Shown: piece by piece, positions 51,989 through 60,542 of the stretch
How the letters are laid out: the number at the start of each line of letters is the position of its first letter
How positions within the stretch are numbered: the first letter of the stretch is position 1
NCBI GenBank assembly: GCA_943787435.1
Contig: CALSMK010000001.1
Location: 1-64,000 of the forward strand
Direction of reading: 5' to 3'
Length of the DNA stretch: 64,000 bases
Source: an uncultured Flavobacteriales bacterium
GTDB taxonomy: Bacteria; Bacteroidota; Bacteroidia; Flavobacteriales_D; Sanyastnellaceae
Notes under the pieces: model-generated
The model's input: only the letters and a program-made list of their open reading frames with translations
Told to the model about the DNA's origin: nothing
Database searches by the model: none
Program-made: the position numbers and the translations under genes

Positions 51989-53109
51989 ATCGCCTGAAGC
52001 AAAGTCACCTCATGGCTGCCCCAATGGTAACGCGAAGCCACTTCGCTCAAGTGCTCAGAACTCGGCTTGTTGTTCAATAGCGCCAGGACGGCTTTGGATG
52101 TGGCCAACGCCACCCCATCATCGCCTTTGACAGTTTCCACCACTTGACCCACTCCTTCTTCTGTGACAAACCGACCCGCCACAGGCAGGTCTGAGCACAC
52201 CACAGGAAGCCCTGCGTGCAAGTAGTCAAACAATTTGTTGGGTAGACTAAATTTAAAGTTGTCGACGGTTGAACGGTCCAATGACAGACCCACATCTGCA
52301 GCAACAGTGCAACGACACAGCTCGTGAAATGGCATCCGTTCGTGGACATGCAGGCGATCGCGAACCCCCAATGCCGAAGCCAGTTCTGGCGCCTCATCAA
52401 ATTCTGGTCCTGCTCCGATCAAAGCCAAGTGGATGTCGGGCAAATGAACCAAGCTTCTGACCGCATCCAAAGCCCCTCGATCTCTGTCCATGAAAGCCCC
52501 TTGAATCAGAAGCACCGTTTTTTGCTCGGGCCACCCCAAATCCGCTCTCGACATGGGCACAGCAGGAGGCGACAATTCCGGAACATTCGGCACCACATCC
52601 ACTTCCAGCCCCTCGGCTCGATACGCCTTGGCGATGGACTCATTCACAGTCAACATTCGGCGCAAATGCCGGAACATCCTTTTTTGCCACCAGGTCCAAA
52701 TCCCCTTTCTGACGGGCTTGTTCTTTAAGCCTTCAGCCTCGGTGAACCATTCATGGCTGTCGTAGGCCACGTCCAATTTCCATTTTCTACCTCCAAAAAC
52801 CGCCGGACCCAAGGTGTCCAAATCGTTGGCCCAAATGGCCACCAATCCGCCATTGGCATGAACCTCGTTCAACGCCTTCAATAGTCCCTGCTGCAGAAGC
52901 AAATAAAACATCGGGCCTTGGGAGGCCCTGAGCCAAATCCTTTGGGTGGGGTATGGCCTGTCAATGCTCGGCGCATCCGTTTTTACCATCCTCCGTCCAA
53001 TCAGAACCGGCTCATAACCTGCTTTTTGCAGGGTTGCACATGTTTTTCTGACCCGTTGATCAAACGACAGGTCATTGGACACCAAAACAGCAATCCGACC
53101 TCGGCTCAT
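51973..53109 (-). CDS. Family 4 glycosyltransferase (GT-B fold)
   Basis: A 378-residue GT-B enzyme. Seen: an N-terminal Rossmann half starting RGRIAVLVSNDLSFDQRVRK, a middle SHEWFTEAEGLKNKPVRKG region, and a C-terminal half with GAFMDRDRGALDAVRSL, IGAGPEFDEA and the nucleotide-sugar site PNKLFDYLHAGLPVVCSDLP near residue 310. The ATG at 53109 overlaps the exonuclease stop (ATGA), so translation is coupled. Members of this group add sugars in exopolysaccharide or O-antigen synthesis; acceptor unknown. Convergent with the GT2 gene. Confidence 0.85.
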   Translation of the reverse strand: MSRGRIAVLVSNDLSFDQRVRKTCATLQKAGYEPVLIGRRMVKTDAPSIDRPYPTQRIWLRASQGPMFYLLLQQGLLKALNEVHANGGLVAIWANDLDTLGPAVFGGRKWKLDVAYDSHEWFTEAEGLKNKPVRKGIWTWWQKRMFRHLRRMLTVNESIAKAYRAEGLEVDVVPNVPELSPPAVPMSRADLGWPEQKTVLLIQGAFMDRDRGALDAVRSLVHLPDIHLALIGAGPEFDEAPELASALGVRDRLHVHERMPFHELCRCTVAADVGLSLDRSTVDNFKFSLPNKLFDYLHAGLPVVCSDLPVAGRFVTEEGVGQVVETVKGDDGVALATSKAVLALLNNKPSSEHLSEVASRYHWGSHEVTLLQAIHPLR

Positions 53110-53954
53110 CGACCGGCCTTGATGTTCTCCATCATTTCCTGAACCACCCACTTGGTGTAACGGGGAAAGTCGCCCTTCATCATCCACTCCCCGTACCCGG
53201 AAAACTTGGTCAGAACCTCGCGCAATTTCTGGCCCTTGTATTTGCCAAAATTGACTTCGATTTCATCTTGATCGTTGTAGACAAACCTGCCCACCATGTC
53301 CACATTTCTGCCGCGTTGACCGAATTCGGCGATTCCAGATACGGTCTGTGGAAGCGGCCCGACCTGTTCTCCGCGAGAATCCAAAATCGTGTGGCTTTCA
53401 TACCGCTTGACCTGATTGGCAAACACTTTCATGGTCGCCATGATGTCCGGCAAGGCTTCATGGGCGCCCTCGAGGTCTTCATTGCAGTAAAACTTGAGGG
53501 CTGCGCGCAAGGTCCGTTGCTCCATCTTGTGGAAGATGTTCTGGACATCGACCAAGTGACGGTCATCGACCTTGAATGCGATGTTGCTGCGCAAAAACTC
53601 CTCGGCCAGCAAAGGGACATCGAAGCGATTCGAGTTGAATCCAGCCAAGTCACATCCCTCGAGCCAACGGTAAAGACGCGGTGCCATGGACTCAAACGTT
53701 GGCGCATCCACCACATCTTCATCTCTCACCCCGTGAACCTCCGAAGAGCTCTCCGGAATGGGCATCTCTGGATTGATCAGCAACCGACCTTGACCTTGAT
53801 CCTTGTCTGGACGAACGTGCCACTGGCCATCCGGCATCACCTTCACAAACGCCATCTCCACGATGCGGTCCTTGGCCACATCGGTACCGGTGGTTTCGAG
53901 GTCAAAAAAAACGAGGGGGCGCTCCAGCGACAGATTCAGATCAAAACCTTCCAT
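53106..53954 (-). CDS. DnaQ-type 3'-5' exonuclease with C-terminal DUF3820-like domain
   Basis: A 282-residue DEDDh exonuclease. Seen: motif I FFDLETTGTD near residue 17, motif II DLAGFNSNRFDVPLL near residue 102, and motif III HEALPDIMAT near residue 165. The last 70 residues (VNFGKYKGQKLREV, GDFPRYTKW) match the pattern of the DUF3820 domain, which Bacteroidota exonucleases of this type often carry. This is not the replicative epsilon subunit, since it lacks a polymerase-binding clamp motif and has the extra domain; a repair or RNA-related exonuclease is likely. Starts 20 bases downstream of the PD40 gene and overlaps the GT4 gene. Confidence 0.9.
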   Translation of the reverse strand: MEGFDLNLSLERPLVFFDLETTGTDVAKDRIVEMAFVKVMPDGQWHVRPDKDQGQGRLLINPEMPIPESSSEVHGVRDEDVVDAPTFESMAPRLYRWLEGCDLAGFNSNRFDVPLLAEEFLRSNIAFKVDDRHLVDVQNIFHKMEQRTLRAALKFYCNEDLEGAHEALPDIMATMKVFANQVKRYESHTILDSRGEQVGPLPQTVSGIAEFGQRGRNVDMVGRFVYNDQDEIEVNFGKYKGQKLREVLTKFSGYGEWMMKGDFPRYTKWVVQEMMENIKAGR

Positions 53955-53974
53955 GAAGCGAAGATGGCAAGGAA

Positions 53975-56440
53975 TCAGTGCCGTTGCTCCACAAGTTGAC
54001 GGCCCATGGAGAATTTCGCGTATTGGAAATTCCTGTAGAGGTTTTGGCCGGCCACTGCATCTCCTTTGAATTCGGGACCCGCCACCTTCCAGTCCAGCAC
54101 AATTTGAAAATCAACGCCAACCTGAAGGCCTTGTGCTGACATGGCTGTAATGACAGCATCACGTGCTTTTTCCGCCCTCATCCTGGCCAATTCCTCATTG
54201 GACTCGTAAGCGCGCTTGTTCTTGACGGGGACAAAAGAGGCTGAACCTTCAATTTGCAAAATGGGCACCTCTCCCACCGCCGACCTTTTGGCCACCTCAG
54301 CGACCATCGTCCTGATTTCTTTTGATCCAGATTCGGTGAGGTACCGGCCGTAGCCAAACTCCACCGTAGAGGTCACGGCCTCAAACTCAATCATGGTCAA
54401 CGAAGTCACCGCCTCTCGTTCCAATCCTTCTGCATCCGCCCCCCCTGTTTCTAGAGCTGTTTCTTCTGTCGCAGTCTCTTCGGCCAGGGATTCTCCTTCA
54501 GCTTGGCTCATGCCCTCAATGGCGCCCTCTGCGTCACCAGTCACCTCGGAATCAATCGCGATCGTCACATCCTGATCTTCCTGGGTTGCTGTTTCTGCAG
54601 AGCCAAAGCTGTGACTTGGTGCCACCACCACTTCTCCTTCATCCATGGCTTTTGGCTCAACCTCTGTTTGGCCACCGCCTGAATGGGTGTCCATTGGGTT
54701 CATGGGATCTTCAACAACGATGTCCAAGCCTTCCGATTCTTCCTCACTGGGGTTGGTGGTGTCCATCCCTTCAGGTGCCGTTGGCGCTTGGGAATCTATT
54801 GCACCAAATGGAGCCAAGCGGTTGACCACATTCTCGTTGCCATAGGCCGCATCACAATCCACAAATTCTGTTCGGCTTTCCAAAACCTCATTCCTTCTCA
54901 CCCAATTGAATTTGTATTCTCTGCAAGGAGGGAGAGCGGCTACAAAACTTCCTGATTCAGATCGTGCCCTGAACACCCGGAATACCGCTGGACCGTCGTC
55001 TGTGGATTTCACTTCGAGAACATCTCCCTTTCTCCACGATGGAATGTCACCGATGAACACGGCGAGGGCTTCTTCCGGCTCCTGCTTCATCTCGAACCTG
55101 TAGATGTCCAAGTCTTCTCCTCCAGCCCTTGCACTTGAAACGAAGCCCATTTGGCCAGATGCATCCAAAGAAGCCATGGCTTCATCTCCGGGCGTATTCA
55201 GAGGGTAGCCCATGTGTTCAGGGTCGCTCCAGCTTCCATTGTCGAGGCGAATGCATCTGAACAAATCAAATCCCCCCATTCCTTGGTGGCCCGTGGAAGC
55301 AAAAATTAAAACGCGTCCATCCGAACTCACGACCGGGCTTTCTTCTTCTCCTGAAGTGTTGATGCGTGAACCCAAATTCAGCGGCTCAGACCAAGATCCG
55401 TCGGGAAGCATGACGGTTCGGTACAAATCCCGTCCTCCTTGACCACCGGGTCGATTGGAAACAAAAACCCGCTCCATGCCATCGAACCTCTCCGACAAGC
55501 TTGTTTCCCAATGCCTTGAATCCACAGGAAAACCCACCTTGTCTTCCAACACCCATCCTCCGGCTTCGTCTCGCTCCAACTTCCAAAGTGAACCTGCATT
55601 GCGGTAACTCTGGTACACCACAAGGGCTTCTTCATCACCTATCAGACCCACGGTGGTCATGTCTCTCCCTGTAACGCCCAAATCCAACTCAATGGGCTGG
55701 GACCAACCCCTTTCCGTTTTCAAAGCCCGGTATATTCTGCCGCGCTTCGCTCCACCGCTGGCCTCCTGGTTCCGATAAGAAGTGAAATACACTGCATTTC
55801 CATCCGGGGCAATCACCGGAGCATAATCCCTACTTGCACTGTTCAATTGAGATTCCGCCTTTAACTCCAACGGAGTAGGTGAGGCCACACACCGCATGGC
55901 AAAATCACAATCCAGAATGGCGCGTTCGGCATGGACATGACGGAAGTCTCGCTTTGGATAGCGGTTCACAATTATGGTGGCCACAGCTTGTGCTTCGGCG
56001 TAATGTCCCGAGTACTGCAACACGTCCAGCGCCAAGTCCAATGACTCTTCTGGTGGAAGGGGCTCCTTGGCGTCAAAGGCATTGTAACGCTTCGCAAACT
56101 CTCCTTCAATGGAACGTTGAACCAAGCCCACAGCCTCGGCCATTCGCCCTTTAATGGACCACAAACACAAAGCGCGTTTGTAAGCAAAGTTTCGGTTGTT
56201 CGGTTGTTCTTGCATCAACCGCTCGAGGAGCACTTCTGCTTCCGTCCAGTTTTCCTCGATGATCAATCGGTTCACCTCGGTGTAAGTCTCCGACGTGGAG
56301 GCCATTTGCTCAGGGCCGCCACCCTTCTTCAATTCTCCTATAAGCTCATGAACCGAGGGCATTCCTAAGTGAATGTCCATCTGGGCGGTGGCGATACCAA
56401 CCGCGAAAAACGAGCAAAAAAGTAAAAGAAAGCGACTCAT
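53975..56440 (-). CDS. TPR - PD40 propeller - OmpA-like envelope protein, second copy
   Basis: An 821-residue exported protein: signal peptide (MSRFLLLFCSFFAVGIATAQ), TPR-like helices (about 50-180), PD40 blades (IAPDGNAVYFTSYRN, SSDGRVLIFASTGHQ, LDASGQMGFVSSA; about 210-470), an acidic Ser/Thr/Pro/Glu-rich linker (about 550-690), and a degenerate OmpA-like end with LQIEGSASFVPV and NEELARMRAEKARDAV. The peptidoglycan-binding Asp/Arg pattern of OmpA is not complete, unlike the copy at 21432. ATG 56440 starts the signal peptide. A TATTTTGC promoter-like element lies at 56450-56457. The 105-base gap to the E2 gene holds nothing else. Confidence 0.83.
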   Translation of the reverse strand: MSRFLLLFCSFFAVGIATAQMDIHLGMPSVHELIGELKKGGGPEQMASTSETYTEVNRLIIEENWTEAEVLLERLMQEQPNNRNFAYKRALCLWSIKGRMAEAVGLVQRSIEGEFAKRYNAFDAKEPLPPEESLDLALDVLQYSGHYAEAQAVATIIVNRYPKRDFRHVHAERAILDCDFAMRCVASPTPLELKAESQLNSASRDYAPVIAPDGNAVYFTSYRNQEASGGAKRGRIYRALKTERGWSQPIELDLGVTGRDMTTVGLIGDEEALVVYQSYRNAGSLWKLERDEAGGWVLEDKVGFPVDSRHWETSLSERFDGMERVFVSNRPGGQGGRDLYRTVMLPDGSWSEPLNLGSRINTSGEEESPVVSSDGRVLIFASTGHQGMGGFDLFRCIRLDNGSWSDPEHMGYPLNTPGDEAMASLDASGQMGFVSSARAGGEDLDIYRFEMKQEPEEALAVFIGDIPSWRKGDVLEVKSTDDGPAVFRVFRARSESGSFVAALPPCREYKFNWVRRNEVLESRTEFVDCDAAYGNENVVNRLAPFGAIDSQAPTAPEGMDTTNPSEEESEGLDIVVEDPMNPMDTHSGGGQTEVEPKAMDEGEVVVAPSHSFGSAETATQEDQDVTIAIDSEVTGDAEGAIEGMSQAEGESLAEETATEETALETGGADAEGLEREAVTSLTMIEFEAVTSTVEFGYGRYLTESGSKEIRTMVAEVAKRSAVGEVPILQIEGSASFVPVKNKRAYESNEELARMRAEKARDAVITAMSAQGLQVGVDFQIVLDWKVAGPEFKGDAVAGQNLYRNFQYAKFSMGRQLVEQRH

Positions 56441-56545
56441 CGAAGATGTGCAAAATAGGCACAAGCCACGCAGAAATCCGTCAACTTCTGTCGCAAAACT
56501 TTGCCCGTTCATTCCTACACATCAAACGAGAATGAGGCCATGGTC

Positions 56546-57907
56546 TTAGACCACGGGCTGATGCGGGTCAAAGGCTTCCAAATGGTCCGCTACCCTGCGC
56601 ACAAAACTCCCACCAAGCTGACCATCAACCACACGGTGGTCATAGCTGTGTGACAAGAACATCATCTGCCGAATGGCAATCACATCCCCTTCGGCCGTTT
56701 CAATCACAGCAGGCTTTTTCCGGATCGCACCCAAGGCCAATATTCCCACCTGAGGCTGGTTGATGATGGGCGTACCAAACACGTTTCCAAATGTGCCCAC
56801 ATTGGACACCGTGTAGGTTCCACCACTCACTTCATCAGGCTTCAATTTTCCCTGACGCGAACGGTTGGCCAAGTCATTTACAATCGTGGCCAACCCATTT
56901 AGGTTGTAACGGTCAGCGTGGCGAATCACCGGCACAATCAAGTTGCCCTCTGGCGTCGCTGCAGCCATGCCGATGTGAATGCCTTTTTTGAGCACAATTC
57001 GGTCTCCATCAACGGAAGCATTCACCCCTGGAAACTCCCGAAGGGCCTTTGCCACAGCTTGAATGAAGAAGGGAGTAAACGTGAGCTTTTGCCCGGTTTG
57101 GGACTGAAACTCTTTCTTGTTTTGATTGCGCCAATCGACAATGCGAGTGACATCGGCTTCCACAAAGGATGTCACGTGAGGACTGGTCTGAACACTGCGA
57201 ACCATGTGGTCCGCAATCAGCTTCCGCATGCGGTCCATTTCCACAATTTCATCTTCACCATCCACGCTGTGACTCGCAGCTAGCGAAGCCATCGGTTGCG
57301 CGGGCGAAGGCTTGGGCGCGGGAGAGGCTGCAACAGGAGCGGTCTGAGATACATTGGATACGCGGCCATCGAGATGGGCCATGATGTCCTTTTTGGTCAC
57401 GCGGCCATCTTTGCCCGAACCACCAATTCCGTCCAATTCTGCTTGCGACATTCCCTCCTTTTCAGCAATGCTGCGGACAAGAGGGCTATAAAATCGTCCA
57501 CCACTCGAACGGGATACTTTTCCATTCTCCGAGACAGCCGCTGCCAATGGGGCCGACACAGTCTCCAAGGTTGCGGCATCAGGCTTGACATCCACAACAG
57601 GTTCAGGGGTCAACGGGGCTGCCTCTTTCGGGGCAGCGGCTTCTTGCTGCACAGTGGCGCCGTCTCCAGCCTCACCTTCCACGGAAAAAATCGCAATGGG
57701 TTGGCCCACTTGGACCACATCCCCCTCAGCCACCAAATGCTTGACCAGAATCCCGTCCTCTGGGGCAGGGACTTCTGAGTCCACTTTGTCAGTGGCGATT
57801 TCAATGATGGAATCGTCGGCAGAGACACGTTGACCTTCCTCAATCGCCCATCTAATGATGGTCGCTTCGGCCACGCTCTCGCCCATTTTCGGTAGAAGAA
57901 TCTCCAT
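56546..57907 (-). CDS. 2-oxoacid dehydrogenase dihydrolipoamide acyltransferase (E2)
   Basis: Core acyltransferase of a branched-chain or other 2-oxoacid dehydrogenase complex. The 453 residues contain one lipoyl domain (1-76) with the lipoylated Lys in ATDKVDSEVP, an Ala/Pro linker, a peripheral subunit-binding domain (SPLVRSIAEKEGMSQAEL; about 140-178), a second linker, and the catalytic domain with SYDHRVVDGQLGG near the end, holding the His and Asp of the HxxxDG site. ATG 57907 (MEILLPKMGES) is the family start, 34 bases after an exact -7 element. E1 and E3 genes are not in the window. One lipoyl domain suggests branched-chain or generic 2-oxoacid type. Confidence 0.93.
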   Translation of the reverse strand: MEILLPKMGESVAEATIIRWAIEEGQRVSADDSIIEIATDKVDSEVPAPEDGILVKHLVAEGDVVQVGQPIAIFSVEGEAGDGATVQQEAAAPKEAAPLTPEPVVDVKPDAATLETVSAPLAAAVSENGKVSRSSGGRFYSPLVRSIAEKEGMSQAELDGIGGSGKDGRVTKKDIMAHLDGRVSNVSQTAPVAASPAPKPSPAQPMASLAASHSVDGEDEIVEMDRMRKLIADHMVRSVQTSPHVTSFVEADVTRIVDWRNQNKKEFQSQTGQKLTFTPFFIQAVAKALREFPGVNASVDGDRIVLKKGIHIGMAAATPEGNLIVPVIRHADRYNLNGLATIVNDLANRSRQGKLKPDEVSGGTYTVSNVGTFGNVFGTPIINQPQVGILALGAIRKKPAVIETAEGDVIAIRQMMFLSHSYDHRVVDGQLGGSFVRRVADHLEAFDPHQPVV

Positions 57908-57941
57908 GGATGTATTGCCCGGAGGGGAAATTGAACAGCCA

Positions 57942-57949
57942 CAAAGGTA
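57942..57949 (-). promoter_or_regulatory. -7 promoter element of the E2 gene
   Basis: TACCTTTG on the minus strand, exact TAnnTTTG match, 34 bases before the E2 ATG, in the 75-base gap after the glycosyltransferase fusion gene. Confidence 0.55.
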
Positions 57950-57982
57950 CGGAGGCAATGCAGCAGATGCCTCCCCTTTTCG

Positions 57983-59878
57983 TCAATCCATCCTCAAGGT
58001 CATCAACAATTCAACATCTCGAATCCAGCCGAAATCGAATGCATATCTGAGGTCCAGTCTTTTGGCCTCTTCTGAAGACTCAGCTCTGTCCCCTTTTCCC
58101 ACGAAAAAGATTCCGGGTTTCATGTTGGGCAAGCGTTCATCTCCATCCCAGCCCGAATGGAACCCCAGCCAAGTCTTTCGCCTCGCCAGAACATCTCTGG
58201 CATTGGCCCGACTGAAAGCATTTGACCGAGATCCCCGTCCACTGCCCACCAGCAGAATCCAAAGGGACCACAACACATCCACCCTCCTTTTGGCCCTTGC
58301 CCTCTCGATTCGTCCCAATCCATCGGCTCCCCATGGCAGTTGCACACCTGGAGCTGAACCCGATTTGCGGCCGCCAAGGGCCAACAACATGTTCGATGGA
58401 ACCACCCGAAGGTCCAGCCCCAACCGTCCCGCTTTGCGCACCCAAGAAATCACTTGTCTTCCTCCAATTTCCGCATCACACAACACCATTTCATTTTGCA
58501 GAATATCATCTTCTAAATCACATGAGGTATCAATATCTATCATGTTTATTTCAAGAGAGCTACCATAAGATGACTCGACCCAATTTAAAAGTTCCTCTGC
58601 CCTCTCTGGTGTGGTCAATAACCCCACCGAAGCACCTGGCCTTCTCCACCTCCATCGCTTCGGCGCAACGGCGACCAAAGCCCAACGCATGATGAGGGGC
58701 AAAAAAGTCAAGCTCAACGACAGAAGGCCAGCCGCAATTCGACTTACCCGAAATTGCTCTGGAAGCAGTGAATACAGCACAATGGCCACCACTCCAGCTG
58801 CACATCCGGCCATCAATGTTCTCGTTCTCACCAAAGGGTGATCATGGCTACCAAACCACCGGTTGGCAAACATCGCAGACAACGCACCCACCCCAACCAA
58901 AATGGACACAGGCAAAGCCGGATGATCAATGCCCGAAACTTTCGCATGGCCCATCACAACAAGGGTGCCCATCAATGCTGCAACCCCCATGTCCATTAAG
59001 GTTAACCATTGACGTGAGGCCCATCCATTGATGAAGGCCGAAACCGCCCTGACCTGAATGCCCAACCGAATCATCACCCTCATGGCCAAGGCCTGCCCAC
59101 CAGCAAAGTGCTTTTCGCTGAAGATCCTCATGGCATCATGAAAGACCCTAACGTAAGACAGACTGCCCTTTTTGGTGCTCTCTCCTTTAAAGTGGATGAT
59201 GGGAGCTTCACTTAAATAATGATTCACCCAACCCCCTTCTTTTATCCTGATGCTCAGGTCAATATCCTCTCCATACATGAAAAATGCTTCATCCAGCATT
59301 CCCACTTCATCCAAGGCCTTTCGACGCATCCACATGAAGGCTCCGCTCAACACTTCAACCTCAGCTGTCGAATCCTCATCCACAGCACCCCAATAGTACC
59401 GATTGAACACATTGCTCCGCGGCGCAAGCCTCCACAGCCCACTCAAACGGCAAAACGAGGCCCAAGGGGTTGGCATTCCTCTTTTGCTCTCCGGCAACCA
59501 GCGTCCAGAACCGTCATACATGGGAACTCCGATCGCCCCAATCTTGGGGTTGGCCTCTGCATGGCTCAGAACAAGAGCAAATGTATCCTCTGCCACCACC
59601 GTATCAGGGTTGAGCAGCAGCACCCATTCCCCACTGCTTTCTTGGTAAGCCCGGTTGTTCCCCTTGCTGAAGCCCAGGTTCTCCTGAGATGATATCAGCT
59701 TGACTCTTGGGTAATTTGAAGCCACCCAATCGACTGTTCCGTCGGAACTTGCATTGTCCAAAACAATCAATTCAGACTGCACCGACCCCATCTCATCCAT
59801 GGCTTTCAATGCCGCATCCAAACAAAGGCCCAAATGGCCCTTCACATTGAAGCTGACAACGATGATGGACAGTTTCAT
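57983..59878 (-). CDS. Family 2 glycosyltransferase fused to a membrane and sugar-transferase-like C-terminal part
   Basis: A 631-residue protein. The N-terminal 260 residues form a rhamnosyltransferase-type GT2 (LSIIVVSFNVKGHL, VLDNASSDGTVDW, NPDTVV, GAFMWMRRKALDEVGMLDEAFFMYGEDIDL). Four or five hydrophobic helices follow (about 290-400). The last 190 residues resemble the region around a polyprenyl glycosylphosphotransferase: RRVDVLWSLWILLVGSGRG, then NAFSRANARDVLARRKTWLGF, but the catalytic KFRSM-type core is absent. Such fusions occur in Bacteroidota polysaccharide synthesis. It starts two bases after the recR stop and is probably co-transcribed with recR. Confidence 0.82.
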   Translation of the reverse strand: MKLSIIVVSFNVKGHLGLCLDAALKAMDEMGSVQSELIVLDNASSDGTVDWVASNYPRVKLISSQENLGFSKGNNRAYQESSGEWVLLLNPDTVVAEDTFALVLSHAEANPKIGAIGVPMYDGSGRWLPESKRGMPTPWASFCRLSGLWRLAPRSNVFNRYYWGAVDEDSTAEVEVLSGAFMWMRRKALDEVGMLDEAFFMYGEDIDLSIRIKEGGWVNHYLSEAPIIHFKGESTKKGSLSYVRVFHDAMRIFSEKHFAGGQALAMRVMIRLGIQVRAVSAFINGWASRQWLTLMDMGVAALMGTLVVMGHAKVSGIDHPALPVSILVGVGALSAMFANRWFGSHDHPLVRTRTLMAGCAAGVVAIVLYSLLPEQFRVSRIAAGLLSLSLTFLPLIMRWALVAVAPKRWRWRRPGASVGLLTTPERAEELLNWVESSYGSSLEINMIDIDTSCDLEDDILQNEMVLCDAEIGGRQVISWVRKAGRLGLDLRVVPSNMLLALGGRKSGSAPGVQLPWGADGLGRIERARAKRRVDVLWSLWILLVGSGRGSRSNAFSRANARDVLARRKTWLGFHSGWDGDERLPNMKPGIFFVGKGDRAESSEEAKRLDLRYAFDFGWIRDVELLMTLRMD

Positions 59879-59880
59879 GA

Positions 59881-60501
59881 TCAGCTCGAAGAGTCCCCAG
59901 TTGTGGAGGAATAAGGCAGTCGCTGCTGCAAAGACCGAATCAAGGTCAACTCGTCTGCATATTGAAGCTCATCTCCAACTGCAACACCCCTGGCCAATGT
60001 GGTGATTTCCAAATCCATACCACGCATTCGCTTGTCCAAATAAAAGGCAGTGGTGTCTCCCTCCATCGTGGTTGGCAAGGCGAATATGATTTCTGAACAC
60101 CCCTCCGATTTGGCCCTGTTCATCAGAGATTCCACCCTCAAGTCTGCTGGACCAACTCCATCCATGGGGCTGATCACCCCTCCAAGAACATGGTACCGTC
60201 CTTTGAAGTGGCCTGTCCCTTCGATGGCCAACAAGTCCCTCAAATCCTCCACCACTGCGATTCGAGACGCATCTCTCTTGGGATCCATGCAAATGTTGCA
60301 CACCTCCTCCTCCCCCAAATTCCCGCATGTTCGGCAGGCCTTCACACCCTCGCGCATGTCCTGGATGGCTTCGGTAAAGCGCTTGACATCCTCCTCATTC
60401 CTTCCCAGCAAATGCAAGGCAAGCCGCAACGCAGTGCGCTTGCCCACTCCAGGCAAACCCGCGATTTGATCTACGGCTCGGTCAATCAGACGTGATGGCA
60501 T
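59881..60501 (-). CDS. recR: Recombination protein RecR
   Basis: Gap-repair protein of the RecFOR pathway that helps load RecA on single-stranded DNA. The 206 residues show the helix-hairpin-helix LPGVGKRTALRLALHLL near residue 15, the C4 zinc finger CRTCGNLGEEEVCNIC near residue 58, and the TOPRIM domain (IAVVEDLRDLLAIEGTG, GVISPMDGVGP). ATG 60501 (MPSRLIDRAVD) is the family start and follows an exact -7 element by 11 bases; the open frame upstream has no family similarity. Divergent from the sodium:solute symporter gene with 41 bases between starts. Confidence 0.97.
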   Translation of the reverse strand: MPSRLIDRAVDQIAGLPGVGKRTALRLALHLLGRNEEDVKRFTEAIQDMREGVKACRTCGNLGEEEVCNICMDPKRDASRIAVVEDLRDLLAIEGTGHFKGRYHVLGGVISPMDGVGPADLRVESLMNRAKSEGCSEIIFALPTTMEGDTTAFYLDKRMRGMDLEITTLARGVAVGDELQYADELTLIRSLQQRLPYSSTTGDSSS

Positions 60502-60512
60502 CTCCACAAAGC

Positions 60513-60520
60513 CAAAGTTA
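60513..60520 (-). promoter_or_regulatory. -7 promoter element of recR
   Basis: TAACTTTG on the minus strand, exact TAnnTTTG match, 11 bases before the recR ATG. The variant TAGCTTGC at 60531-60538 on the plus strand would serve the symporter gene, so the two promoters are back to back within 30 bases. Confidence 0.55.
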
Positions 60521-60542
60521 CGCGGCGACGTAGCTTGCTGCC

